Notes under the pieces: model-generated
The model's input: the letters and a program-made list of their open reading frames with translations, nothing else
Databases searched by the model: none
Told to the model about the DNA's origin: nothing
Made by a program: the position numbers and the translations under genes
Shown: in pieces, positions 22,980 to 33,271 of the stretch
Numbering within the stretch: the first letter of the stretch is position 1
Layout: each line of letters opens with the position of its first letter
Source: Symbiodinium natans
Taxonomy: Eukaryota > Sar > Dinophyceae > Suessiales > Symbiodiniaceae
NCBI GenBank assembly: GCA_905221605.1
Contig: CAJNDS010002599.1
Coordinates: 185,001 to 247,000, forward strand
DNA: 62,000 nucleotides
Direction of reading: 5' to 3'

Positions 22980-23776
22980 TGGGCTGACATGGTCCGGCAA
23001 GCTCGACGATGATGACTGGGAGTACGAGGAGCACGTGGAGCCCGGTGTGTCCGAGGGTGGCGTGAAAGTGTCTGTCACCAAGGCCGAGAAAGAGAGCATG
23101 GGGGCAGCAGGCAGCACCGTGCTCCCAGGCAAAAGCAAGGGTGGTCGGAGAACGTCGCCCGCGCCGCGAGACCGAGGTTCCCGGTCCGAGGTGCATTACG
23201 TGCCAGCCGAGGTTGTGCCTGGGCCCCCACCAATGCCCGAGCCGCCAGCAGCACCTGGCCTGCGGCCTCAGGAGATCGACCGAGTCGGGCCGTACGATGT
23301 GTGGAACATGCCCGATGAGGAGGGCAAGCCCGAGCTCACCCCGACCGAGGCGCCGTCGGCCAAGCCAGCACAGCCGGCCCAGCCCAAGCAGCAGCCGGCC
23401 CAGCCCAAGCAGCAGCCGGCCCAGCCCAACAAGCAGCCCGTGCAGGCCCAGCCCGTGCAGGCCCAGCCCGTGCAGGCCCAGCCCGTGCAGCAGCCCCAGC
23501 CCGTGCAGCAGCCCCAGCCCGTGCAGCCCCAGCCCGTGCAGCAGCCCCAGCCCGCAAAAGGGCCCGAGACAAGCCAGACCGCGACCCCCTCTCAGGCACC
23601 TCCCACAACGACGGCCGAGCATGAGCGTGAGAAGGAGTGGCACCATGATACGGCCGAGGGCGTTTTCCAGGGCGACTTGCCTGCGGAGGAGGTGGCGGCG
23701 CAGCCCGGCGTTTGGGACGAACGTTGGCGGGCCTGGTACGAGGAGCAGCAGGACACTGGGCAGCAGATTAGTTGGG
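22980..23776 (+). CDS. Large Pro/Gln-rich exon
   Basis: The frame runs from an acidic stretch (SGKLDDDDWEYEEHVEPG) through a disordered part (PPPMPEPPAAPG) to a tandem low-complexity block at 23362-23560 built on QPAQPKQ, VQAQP and VQQPQP. It ends EHEREKEWHHDTAEGVFQGD, then DERWRAWYEEQQDTGQQ. The repeat block is in frame throughout, which argues for translation on the + strand. The long minus-strand frame opposite it is a shadow. Role unknown; it looks like an intrinsically disordered linker. A following exon with the peptide SESEAEWKKWEDWQRQHGQ lies at 23821-23877, before a GTGAGG donor. Confidence 0.6.
23362..23560 (+). repeat. In-frame Pro/Gln coding repeat
   Basis: Repeats of CAGCCCAAGCAGCAGCCGGC and then of GTGCAGGCCCAGCCC / GTGCAGCAGCCCCAGCCC. 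Confidence 0.9.
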
Positions 23777-24317
23777 TTGTAATCAGCGGGCGTTGTGTGA
23801 TGTCTGTGAAAACCTCTCTGAGTCAGAATCTGAGGCCGAGTGGAAGAAGTGGGAAGACTGGCAGAGGCAGCACGGCCAGTGAGGGCCCGAGCAGCCGTCG
23901 CCCGATAATTGGGCCTGGACCATTTTGGGGACGAGGAAGACAGAGCCCGAGCGGGACCATGTGATTAAAGTCTTACTACTAGTCCGTGACATATGTGATT
24001 AAAGTCAATTCGCGATCGTACGAGTGTTTCGCTTGGGCCAGGGCTTCTGGCATATTGGATAAGAGTCTGTGAAGACGTTCCCCCGAGTCCGAGACGCCCC
24101 AGCACAAAGAAAATGCAGCGTGTGCAATGCCTGTGACAGTTTCCGGGTGCTTGTTTGCGGTCATGACGAGTTGTCGTTTCCATCGGCAGGCTGGCTCTGG
24201 ACTCCGTTTGCGACCTCGTGCCCGCCCGAGCAACGTTGATGTTGTGCAGCCGCTTGCGTGGTTTTTCCCTGAGTTGTGCAGCCGCTTGGGTTGTCTGCGT
24301 GATTCTCGCCTACTTAT

Positions 24318-24415
24318 ATAATACTGTATTTTATTAATTATTATTATTATTCTTAATTAAATATTAATTATTATAATAATAGTAATATTATTATGATTAT
24401 TATTATTTATATCAA
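24318..24415. repeat. AT-rich low-complexity tract
   Basis: Runs of TTATTATTA and TAATTAT, almost no G or C. Confidence 0.95.
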
Positions 24416-25536
24416 TAGACCCGCCCGAGGTACCACTGCGATGCTTTCGGCAGAGTGCTGGCAGCCGCCATGGCCGAGGACTGCAAGTGTTGTGGCGTAT
24501 GGGATCCTAAATAAAACAATAAACTTTATTAAGCGCCTGAAATAAAAAACTTAAGCCCGTGTTCTGTGACTGTGAATACCCAGCCCGAACCTCTAGGAAT
24601 CAGACCCCTTTCTGAGGCAGTGGGTGTTCCAGAGCCCTATAAACCCTAAATCCTAAATCACCCTGCAGAGTGTCCGAGAGGTCAGCTAAGCGGGTGGCAA
24701 AAAAAATCACCCTAAAAAGTCGTCGACCGTAAGTTCAGATTCAGATCGCTTGGGGTTCTGAATCCTAATGTTTTGTTTTTTTTTTTTGGGGGGGAGGGGT
24801 CCGGATTCAAGCATATATCCGATTGGGTATCTTGGGTTTATGCTTTCGGGTTTATCTACCCACAATTCACTAATAAATAATATAGCGGTTTGTTTCTGAA
24901 CATAGTATAGTGGGTTCTGGGGCTTGGGTTCGAAAACACCCTAAACCCTAAACCCTAAATCCGTCGGCGTGCAGCTGCGGTATGGGCACAGAAAGCCTCA
25001 TGCAGACGACAAGCTGGAGAAGGCTTGCGGAGTCCACCTCATCCAGGCATCCTCTCCCTGGACCGCAGGGCTGAGATGCATGCACATTGGCGGCTCGCCC
25101 GCATGGCCCATTCTGGGATCTACCTCTTCATTGTGGAGACGACTGAATGTCGGACCTTGGTCCTGCTCCTTGAAGCATTGCACGGACGGGGCCGGGTGGA
25201 TGAGACTATGAGGGCTGGACGTCGGGTTCGTTATGTTCAATCCTGCCTCCATCCCAGACCCTTCTTTTGGTTACTTTGGGCTTAGTATTTAATAGGCTGA
25301 GTTTAAATACGTTTAGCAGGGTTTAGGGAAACAAGACAGCATGCAAAATTGAAATATGAAACCGCCGTAGGCCCTGAAGCCCTAGACCTCCAAGCCCCTA
25401 AAACAAAAGGGACCCTAAGTGAAATTTAACACACCCGGCCGAAAAGCCCGAAAGCGAGCCTGCCCCGCAGGATCTCCGTTTGCAGCCCGAGTCGGAGAGG
25501 AGGTCCGTCCCGGGCTACACCCTAGACCCTAAACCC

Positions 25537-25576
25537 CCACACACACACACACACACCCCACACACACACACATACA

Positions 25577-25657
<81 letters not shown>

Positions 25658-25717
25658 CACACACGCACACACACACACACACACAGCACACACACACACA
25701 CAACACACACACACACA
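25537..25717. repeat. CA microsatellite left of gap
   Basis: About 180 bp of ACAC with minor interruptions, ending directly at the N run. Confidence 0.98.
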
Positions 25718-25817
25718 NNNNNNNNNNNNNNNNNNNNNNNNNNNNNNNNNNNNNNNNNNNNNNNNNNNNNNNNNNNNNNNNNNNNNNNNNNNNNNNNNNN
25801 NNNNNNNNNNNNNNNNN
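25718..25817. other. Assembly gap, 100 N
   Basis: Exactly 100 N, so the true size is unknown. Confidence 0.99.
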
Positions 25818-25861
25818 TTGTGTGTGTGTGTGTGTGTGCTTGTGTGTGTGTGTGTGGGTGC

Positions 25862-25892
<31 letters not shown>

Positions 25893-26097
25893 CGTGCGTG
25901 CGTGCGTACGTACGTACGTGCGTGCGTGCGTGCGTGCGTGCGTGTGTGTCTGTGTGTTTCTGTGTTTGTGCGTTTGTGTCTTTGTGTCTTTGTGTGTTTG
26001 TGCGTTTGTGTGTTTGTGTGTTTGTGTGTTTGTGTGTTTGTGTGTTTGTGTGTTGGTGTGTGTGTCTGTGTGTCTTTGTGCGTGTCTGTGCGTCTGT
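25818..26097. repeat. TG microsatellite right of gap
   Basis: TG repeats with TGCG, TACG and TTTG variant blocks. The repeat strand switches from CA to TG across the gap. Confidence 0.97.
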
Positions 26098-26282
26098 GAC
26101 AGGAGAGATATCCTGCTCTCCTCGCCGCTGTCCGAGAGCCGACCGATGTCTGGAACATGGCCATGAAACCCAAGCCCAAGGCCGGAGAAGCAAGTGGAGA
26201 ATGCCGTCCAGGCCCTTCGCGGCCGAAAGCAAAGTAGTTGACTAGTCTTAGAAGCAGCAGCAGTTTGAGCTTTTATTGCGTT

Positions 26283-26583
26283 GTGTCCAGAGCAGGAGGA
26301 GTTCTCGTTCTATGTGCACTTCGTGCACGGCAACGTCCGAGACGCGAGCTGTGCGTGGCTCGAGGCTGTGAAAAACCACAGCCTTCTCTCGAAGGGCAAG
26401 GGCACAACGCTCTGGTACATGGACTCTGGGGTTGCGACCGAGAACCAGCCATACGCCCGACTCAACCAGAACATGTATCTACGGACTCCCGTCTTTGACA
26501 AAGTGGCGTTCCACAAGCCAGAGCCTTCGAGGAGTGCGGCAAGGACGAGGCGGGACGGCGGCAATGAACATTGGTCCTGCTGA
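26283..26583 (+). CDS. Candidate exon of intron-rich gene
   Basis: Frame EQEEFSFYVHFVHGNVRDAS, then CAWLEAVKNHSLLSKGKGTT, LWYMDSGVATENQPYARLNQ and NMYLRTPVFDKVAFHKPEPS. It reads like folded protein, with regular hydrophobic spacing. It is preceded by TTGTGTCCAG, a plausible acceptor. No family recognised. It may belong to the same gene as the 20.5-23.9 kb exons or to a second gene. Confidence 0.5.
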
Positions 26584-26611
26584 GCTGAGTAGTAATGATA
26601 ACCCTGCGAGG

Positions 26612-26770
26612 ACGTCTTCATGACGTTGGACAGTGGTGTCCAGAAGGGGATGTCCGAGATTCGCAAGAGTTTGGGCAGGCTGGATGTGGTGACGCATTCC
26701 GTGCTCTTGGTTCCAGACCAAGCAAGCCTCCAGCGTCGCCGCGACTCCTGTCGGAAGGAGTCGGATACTC
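26612..26770 (+). CDS. Candidate exon of intron-rich gene
   Basis: Frame DVFMTLDSGVQKGMSEIRKS, then LGRLDVVTHSVLLVPDQASL. The 3' end runs into a GA microsatellite and is not fixed. Confidence 0.4.
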
Positions 26771-26780
26771 AGACAGACAG

Positions 26781-26784
<4 letters not shown>

Positions 26785-26848
<64 letters not shown>
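26785..26848. repeat. GA microsatellite
   Basis: About 30 GA units, followed by further GA-rich sequence to 26915. Confidence 0.97.
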
Positions 26849-26850
<2 letters not shown>

Positions 26851-27188
26851 GGCGACGGCGACGGAGACAGCGAGAGAAAGCGAGCAGGAGGCAGAGAGAG
26901 GCAGAGAGAGAGAGTCATTGAACATAATGATTATTGTGGCCCAGGTGCCTGGGAGCCGCGAAGCGCCGCAAAGTCCAGCCTGCTGGAGACCTTTCGACCG
27001 TGGCTGGCCGCGAGACACTGTTTTTCGGAAGAGGGAGCGAAGCAGGCCTCATCGAAGCCCGAGAAATTGACCAATGGGTAGCGCCTGGCTGCAGCTCCAC
27101 GGCCTCGCCCGTGCCGCGGCAAGATATGGAATCAGCAAGGCCCTGTCATTGCGTAAGAGAGTAAGACAGTAAGCTCACACTTTGCAAG

Positions 27189-27300
27189 GTGATCACTGCC
27201 ATGCCGCTGCCCGACCCGTTGAATGGCTTGAAGTTGGTCACCAAGAAGCAGAAGGAGATCGTGCGGCCGGCATGTTCTTATGTATCGAGTCCGAGTGCGG
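27189..27300 (+). CDS. Candidate exon of intron-rich gene
   Basis: Preceded by TTTGCAAG. Frame VITAMPLPDPLNGLKLVTKK then QKEIVRP. The peptide is continuous with the surrounding coding signal, and the end is not fixed. Confidence 0.4.
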
Positions 27301-27426
27301 GTTATTTAGAATCGAATCCGACTGAGGTCATGCCATCGTCCCTGACCAAGGGCATGGTGACAGATTCCACGCCCGAGGCCCGCAGCCCGTGTGAGCAATC
27401 CTTCCTAGCGCCCCAGACCCTGGCAG

Positions 27427-27982
27427 GTGTTCGCTGCGGACACGAAAGAGTCGGAGGAGATGCCCTTGTGCTACTTTGAAAAGTCCGAGGCCGTGTATCG
27501 AATGTTTCTACATGCAGTGCACGACCCAGAACGAGCGGTGCTGCTGACTCCCGGATCCGGGGTGTTCGCGCTCGAGTGCATAGCCGCGAGAACACCTGTG
27601 CTGATGCTGGTCTCCAGTAAGCAGCACGAGGAGCTGTTGGGTGACCTCCTCAAGGCGAGCTTGAAGGCCCGAGTGATGAACAAGAATGACAAGAGATTCC
27701 ACAGAGCCTTGTCCATGGAACAGAGCGTGCCCGAGACGGAGCCAGAGGCAGCAACTGGCCTCCGGGGAAGCCCGAATCCAGGGGCCGTGTCGCAAGTCGT
27801 TCCGCGCAAGACAGAGGCCTTGCCCGAGGCCGAAACTGCGGTGCAGACGCCTGAGAAGAAGATCAAGGTTCGAGAGCCGGAGAAGCCAAGAAAGTCCCGC
27901 ATTGACGAGGATGACAACCCGTTGGAGCCGGAGGAGAGCAGCAGCTCGGAGGAGAGCTCGAACGCATCGACGAAGAAGTTGG
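27427..27982 (+). CDS. Exon with TPGSG (methyltransferase-like) segment
   Basis: Acceptor CTGGCAG at 27426 and a strong GTGAGT donor at 27983. The peptide runs VFAADTKESEEMPLCYFEKS, YRMFLHAVHDPERAVLLTPG, SGVFALECIAARTPVLMLVS, then SKQHEELLGDLLKASLKARV. The stretch hydrophobic-LTPGSG-x-x-A-x-x-C with a following QHEELL resembles the first half of a Rossmann SAM-dependent methyltransferase (motif I), but later motifs are not seen. The second half is disordered and acidic, with Ser/Glu runs (EESSSSEESS). Function remains open. Confidence 0.55.
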
Positions 27983-27999
27983 GTGAGTGAGTGCCGAAA

Positions 28000-29209
28000 T
28001 TGTTTAATGCCCGCCGAAACCAAGTGTTTGCCACAGTAGGGTTAGCGGCTTCCATGCAATTGGGTAATACTTAAATAATTCTTCGCAGCGGTTCTGGAAA
28101 GTTCAACTTCATGGGAGCCTCTGCGTGGTGTTGCCGGCACGAGTGTGACTGTCCGAGATCTCTGGCGTGCTCGATTGCGGGAGGCGCAAAAGAAGCAAGC
28201 AGAGGGGTAAGGTAGGGTGGCACAGGTAGCCAGTGCATGCTGTCAGACAGTAGACAGACATTCAGAAGCCGAGTCCATCTGAGGTCGGGAACATTCTTTC
28301 GACTATAGTCATCTCACAGAAGGCCTGACACCGAGTTTGCCCAAGCTCTCATGAGAACTGCTGCCATGTGCCAGGCTGCCAGTGAGTTTGCTCGAGAAGC
28401 CTTCGGAGGACTGGACCAGAGATTACATGTGTCTGATTGTTTGCGCTGCGCAGCACTGACTTGTTCGTGCGGGTGTGGCGTGCGCAGACGCCGTTGTCGT
28501 TGAGCCGCTGTTTGAGCGACACGAGTCCGAGACATGCAGACCATGATTTTGCCAGCGCAAATAAATTTTCGGCAACTAGAGTTCAGAAGAGCATGGCAGA
28601 GTTCGAAACATTGCGACATCATCGAACCAAACGTGCCAGCACATGGCAGCCCCAGCTGATTTGCGGATCCAAGGCCGGGTCTCGTTCGCGTGTCAGCGAG
28701 GCGGAGTCACACAGCATCCCTGCCGAGGCTCCCATGCCCGTGACCACTGTTTGCTGCCGGTTCATCAGTGTGCTGTCCCTCGAGACGGGGATGCAGAAGC
28801 AGAGTCCGACGAGCAGCACTTCCAGAAGTGCGACCGCCCACGTGGAGAATGCCCCCTGCCTTGAAGTTGAGAATAGTGCGAATTGCCAGACCTCGGCCCG
28901 AGCCCACGCATTACTAAGCAATTGTTGTGGAGGGCCGAGTCCGAGGTGCCCGATGTTTCTTTGAAGCTGGTTTTCTGGGCAAACTCCGGAAAGGGTCAAA
29001 GAGATTGCACAGCGAGTCCGAGCAGCACGCCTGGCGTCGACAGTACACGTTCGACCACCCGCTGAACGGATGCCCGGCAGCAGCAGCAGCAGCAGCAGCA
29101 GCACAGAACTTTGCCGGAGTTAGTCGTGATGGGTAAAAGTTTGTAAGTGCAGCCTGGAAAGCAACTACGTTGTCGCATGTGCTAAGGCAAGAAAGCCAGC
29201 TGGCTAACG
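28000..29209 (+). other. Exon-poor stretch between the two candidate genes
   Basis: CCGAG motif still frequent. Several short frames may be exons, for example VACADAVVVEPLFERHESE near 28478-28533 and a segment at 28640-28990 open on both strands. A CAG run lies at 29077-29102. Splice sites could not be fixed, so I call none of these. Confidence 0.4.
29077..29102. repeat. CAG/GCA trinucleotide run
   Basis: Eight tandem GCA units. Confidence 0.97.
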
Positions 29210-29269
29210 ATGCGGCCCGAGACCTGGGGCGAGTGGGCCATTGGATGCTGGCTGTGCAACAGCTTCAAG
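29210..29269 (+). CDS. Transposase-like gene: first exon, CxxC half of zinc finger
   Basis: ATG at 29210 opens a 20-codon exon, MRPETWGEWAIGCWLCNSFK, ending exactly at AAG before a GT donor. The GCWLC pair is the first half of a zinc finger. The next open segment supplies FRAHEKSAGHVRALASL with H-x5-H. A split C2H2/BED-like finger at the N-terminus is what hAT-type transposases carry. Confidence 0.45.
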
Positions 29270-29424
29270 GTGCCAGGGTCCCTTGGCTGTGACTGATGAG
29301 ACGAGTTTCAGAGTGAGATATCTGTTGTTGCGTCTGAAATTTGAATGGAGCTTTGCAAACAAGGTCTTGTTCCTTCGCTCGGTTATCCGCGTCGTCCGTG
29401 CACATGATGGGACCCCACGCTTTC

Positions 29425-29675
29425 AGAGCACACGAGAAATCAGCTGGCCATGTCCGAGCCCTCGCCAGTTTGCCTGCGAAACAGGCGGCGCGGCAAGGGG
29501 AGGCCGAGGGTGGCTCTGGTATACTGGCTGTGGCGACGGGGATCAATGATTCTGTTCCTCGGATAGACCGATTTCGTCTCGCTGGAGTGGTCGTTGCCCG
29601 ACGAGACACGTTTAGAGAATCTCAGCTGCAGAGAACAGCAGTCGGTGGGCATTGCAGATCAGACTTGATGTGCTT
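29425..29675 (+). CDS. Transposase-like gene: zinc-finger His half and following helices
   Basis: Frame GPHAFRAHEKSAGHVRALAS, then LPAKQAARQGEAEGGSGILA, VPRIDRFRLAGVVVARRDTF and RESQLQR. The HEKSAGH pair completes the CxxC of the preceding exon. The exact 5' edge is uncertain. After an unresolved intron the coding signal continues as ENSGEKDLSERVCKQMVTAM then ARVLEGQDMCVLEK (29699-29805), and as ALDERDSCVLVAGRF near 29892-29936. Confidence 0.42.
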
Positions 29676-29989
29676 GCCAAGGACTTTCGAGCATACGCTG
29701 AAAACAGCGGTGAGAAGGATTTGTCAGAGCGAGTTTGCAAGCAGATGGTGACAGCAATGGCCCGAGTGCTGGAGGGCCAGGATATGTGTGTCTTGGAGAA
29801 GGACGGGGAATCAAATGTGTTGTTGGGGACGGAGCGAAAAGTGCGGTGCGTGCCGAGTCTGCTTCTTCTGCAGAGGCAGAACATTGTGGCATTGCTCTCG
29901 ATGAACGAGATTCCTGCGTGTTGGTAGCCGGACGGTTCTATTACTCAGGCGGGGCGGGCACGGGCAACATGTAGAGCCCTCGGGATGGC

Positions 29990-29992
<3 letters not shown>

Positions 29993-30037
<45 letters not shown>

Positions 30038-30135
30038 GGGAGAGAGGGAGAGAGGGAGAGAGGCTCTCTGAGAGAGGGAGAGAGAGAGAGAGAGAGATAG
30101 AGACCGAGAGAGAGAGAGAGAGAGAGACAGAGAGC
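29993..30135. repeat. GA microsatellite in an intron
   Basis: GAGA with GGGA interruptions, ending in an A run. Confidence 0.97.
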
Positions 30136-30494
30136 GAGCAAAAAAAAACATTTGTGAAGGTCTGAAGCACAATAAGTGGCTGCCGGCCAGCGGCACCTAT
30201 GACTGCTTGATTGGCATTGCCCGAGACTATGGGCCAGGTCCAGAGACGTGTCGGCACGGAGAACGTTTGTGCAACACTGGTCCTTTGTCAGGGCGTCTGC
30301 ACGAAAGACAGCTGAGGAAAATGTTGCACGAGCCGTCATGGCCACGTTGAAGTCTTTTTGCACGAGACGGCTTGGCCGAAGGGATCAAGGAGGAGTCGTT
30401 GGGCCCGAGGACGCTTTGGACGAGAGACTCTTCCAGAGACTCAAGGACCGGCCCGAGGTGCAACGATGCAGAGTGATTCAGGAATGAGGGTTTA

Positions 30495-31172
30495 GTGGCT
30501 TTAGGGTTAGATGCCCGAGATGCGAAAGCCCGAGAGAAAGCCCGAGAGAAAGCCCGAGAGAGCCAGGACATTCTTACTGTGGCCGTGGCGGACGGTGGGT
30601 TGTCCGAGCAGCAGGCATTGCAGACACTGGCAGCCACGGAGTTACCCAAGTTGAAGTTCATCGTCCGAGACCGAGCTCACAGGATGCGAGCGTGTCAGCG
30701 CAGCACGTGGACGAGCTTGACCGAGATGCGCGGCTTGTTGGACATATTGGTGACAGGGGAGCACTCCGTCGCCCGAGTCCTGGAGAAATCCCGGAAACTG
30801 GGTTTGTGGTTCGAGGCGAGCCAGCCGCCCGAGTCCGAGACCGAGTTTTGTCGCACGTTGAGGAGTTTCTCGTTTGCCATGCAACGGTTCGAGTCCGCGT
30901 CTTTGCCCTTGTTCAAGATTCTGAAGGCATTGCCCTCGCTGTACGAGTTTTTGGCCCGATGCTGTGAAGAGGGTGATCCCGAGGATGTGACATGGGCAGA
31001 GAACGTGTTAGGCCGGATGACAGGTGATGGTGCCACCAAGGCAGTGGTGCGTGCAGCCGTCGTGTGCGACGCGATGTTGGTTTGTCACCGGTTTCTTCGT
31101 CTATGTGACGTGTCCGAGGACGACGCATGCCTGTGCGGAACTCAGGCCGAGCGTCCGAAAATGGTTGCACGA
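30495..31172 (+). CDS. Transposase-like gene: core exon with D..E and RDRAH motifs
   Basis: The frame has a repeated AREK segment (AREKAREKARES), then VAVADGGLSEQQALQTLAAT, ELPKLKFIVRDRAHRMRACQ, LVTGEHSVARVLEKSRKLGL, RSFSFAMQRFESASLPLFKI, and ends VVRAAVVCDAMLVCHRFLRL. The order D-x-x-x-S-E followed about 25 residues later by RDRAH-x-x-R resembles the central region of hAT-like transposases, but I cannot prove the family. An upstream exon at about 30330-30466 (LKSFCTRRLGRRDQGGVVGP) belongs to the same protein. The intron to the next exon is short. Confidence 0.5.
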
Positions 31173-31219
31173 GTCCGAGTAGCAGTAAAGTTTGTGCTCG
31201 TGCACGTCCCATCGCAAGG

Positions 31220-31612
31220 CGTCCGAGATCATGCACCAGATGAGGCACCTGTTCAAGGAGGGGAACCTTCTGACTGCAGACAAGTCCGTGACAGTGGAGG
31301 CCATGAACACCTTGAAGAAACTGGGTGCCGTCCGAGTGCTTGGCCGACGCCCCCGTGGCTCCAGGAGTGCAAGGCCCGAGCACGTGCTCAGTGTCTGGCA
31401 AACAACATCCGAGGCAGAGATCCGCAAAGATCTGCGCAGAGTCTACAAGCTTGTGGACGCCTACTTCCGAGCGAACTTTCCCTTGTGGGAGTATGTGAAT
31501 TCTCTTTCTGCACTGGACGTGCATGCGGACCTGAGTATGAGGCAGCGAGAAACGATGATCGGCCGAGTCGCAAAGCAGTGGAATTTAGACGGCAAGATGC
31601 TCTGGCACCTTG
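31220..31612 (+). CDS. Transposase-like gene: C-terminal exon
   Basis: Acceptor ATCGCAAG at 31219. Frame ASEIMHQMRHLFKEGNLLTA, DKSVTVEAMNTLKKLGAVRV, then RRVYKLVDAYFRANFPLWEY and VNSLSALDVHADLSMRQRET. Ends CACCTTG before GTAGCTG. The frame join to the next exon is off by one nucleotide if strict GT-AG is used, so the exact junction is unsettled. Confidence 0.5.
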
Positions 31613-31707
31613 GTAGCTGATTTTTTTAATAATTTGGATTTGTAGTTCAGAGCCAGTGGCAGAGACTGAGTTATGTGTGTTAAAGTCCCAGCCGCCTGTT
31701 CACTCAG

Positions 31708-32368
31708 GAAGCAGTTCTGGGGACAGGCGCCCGAGGATCACGGACCTGGCCATGGTCTCTTTGCTCGAGCCTTGTGGCACGCGAAGAATCCCAGCCAGCA
31801 GCCATCCAAGCAGGCCTGGGTGAAGACCCTGTCCGAGCTGAGAAAGAGCCAGATCCGAAACAGGTACGAGGCCGTGAAGCTCATCAAGCATTCGCTCGTG
31901 TTCATGACGTCCACCTGCAATGTGGAGCGGTGGTTGCACGAGATCAGCTTGACCGAGCAGAAAAGCAGGGCTCATCACCTCAACATTTTCCGGCTCGAGG
32001 ATAGTGTCAAACTCAACGTTCAGAACATGAGTGGCCGAGCCAGTGTCTTCCAGCCCGAGTCCCTGACTACGTCCGCGACCGAGAGTCGAGATCGGCAGGT
32101 GCGTTGGCAGGCAAGCTACTTTGGCCTGCGAGCCCAAAAGGCTTACGCTGAGTTTTACGGCGAGAAGCAGTTACCTGCCCGAGACCTCCTGTCCGTGCAA
32201 GAGCGCAATGACAAACCGAGGTTGGCACCATTGCGGGCGAGCTCGAGCAAATCCATAGCAGCCCAGATGAGGCAACACAAGGAGTCACTCGACAGTGCTG
32301 TGCGAACGGGCGCAAAAGGGTCCCAAGACACGATGTCCGAGATGGTTGCGGAAGCCGCCGAATTCAGA
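31708..32368 (+). CDS. Transposase-like gene: exon with STCNVERW motif
   Basis: Acceptor CACTCAG at 31707. Frame KQFWGQAPEDHGPGHGLFAR, AWVKTLSELRKSQIRNRYEA, VKLIKHSLVFMTSTCNVERW, LHEISLTEQKSRAHHLNIFR, then LEDSVKLNVQNM. The STCNVER string sits where hAT transposases have their C-terminal S-x-x-x-E-R dimerisation motif. The remainder is basic and probably disordered. Ends at GT 32369; the intron is about 93 bp. Confidence 0.52.
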
Positions 32369-32462
32369 GTGGGCATTTCAGCCGCAAGGTTTATTTATAG
32401 TTTTCCGAGCTATGATGTTGCTTTTGTTTCTGACCTATGGCCATGAATAATCCTGACTCTAG

Positions 32463-33271
32463 CCGGAGGCGTGGAACAACCTGCCTCCAGCTCTGCGTCC
32501 TCGTCCAGCAAAAGAAAGGCGCCCGAGCAGAACCAGGAGGTGGTGACGCCAGAGTCCGTGGCGGACAAGGATGATACGATGGAAGATGAGGTCATCAATG
32601 CCGCAGTGGCTTCGCAGATCGAGCTCGTCAAGAAGCGAAAAAAGGTTGATTTTGGCACGAAGGCAGGCTGTGTACCTGCATATGTCCATGCAACAGGGTC
32701 CGTGGTTGGCCCCATGGCCGCCAATGCTCCGAGTGCTGCCCGGGCCAAAGCCCCCAAGCTTGGCAACACTGTCTGCGTCAAGATGGCGCACGGTGCCCAC
32801 TGGCCCGAGAATGTGAGTGCCCGCTTCCGCTTGACCATGGACTTTGCGTCGGCCGACGTTTTAATGGTCGCCAACATATCCGAAGGGCTTTACTTGCCGG
32901 AGGCACTGGAAGCCAGACTGAGAGGAGTCCGAGTTTGCGACCGAGATTTCATTCAGACCGCAATGCAGAAGGGCAATTGTTACGCCTTCCAACGAGCCTT
33001 GGACCTGCACTTTCACTTGTATCTGACCGAGGGTTTTGCCAACAAATATCCGGCACACTCGGATGTGTTGTTCGCGCATGGGGCCTTGAATGGCTGTAAG
33101 CTTCGAGTTTACAAGGGAGGGATGCCTGAGAAACCTCGGCATCCGAAATTGACTTTTAATTTGTGTCCGAGCCCGAGCCTGAGCTCGGACAGCGATTCTG
33201 CTGAGAGCGGCAAGTCCTGGAATCTGGACAAGCTCCTCATGAAGCTTGGGGTTCTTTACGACCAGGGGTGA
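32463..33271 (+). CDS. Transposase-like gene: last exon, possible BRCT-like end
   Basis: Follows CTGACTCTAG. The frame starts VEQPASSSASSSSKRKAPEQ, has a basic patch (KKRKKVDFG), then a folded segment: RFRLTMDFASADVLMVANIS, LPEALEARLRGVRVCDRDFI, TAMQKGNCYAFQRALDLHFH, LYLTEGFANKYPAHSDVLFA. The AD-hydrophobic..LEARLRG..VCDRDFI pattern vaguely recalls a BRCT fold, but this is a weak inference. The stop TGA at 33269-33271 ends the gene. Confidence 0.52.

Larger units (their letters stand above)
23880..26270. other. Non-coding stretch with gap and microsatellites
   Basis: Holds an AT-rich tract (24318-24415), a few CCCTAAA units (24945-24960), a short region with overlapping frames on both strands at 24970-25285 and the CA/TG microsatellites around the assembly gap. 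I see no supported exon, though the CCGAG motif continues. It is probably a long intron or an intergenic region. Confidence 0.5.

Noticed and set aside
22966-23646. Minus-strand Gly/Leu-rich 226-codon frame
   Set aside because: Reverse shadow of the in-frame Pro/Gln exon on the plus strand.
25480-26245. Frames of HTHTHT / CVCVCV through the CA/TG repeat
   Set aside because: Pure microsatellite translation across an N gap.
26479-27018. Minus-strand LSLSLS frame
   Set aside because: Translation of a GA microsatellite.
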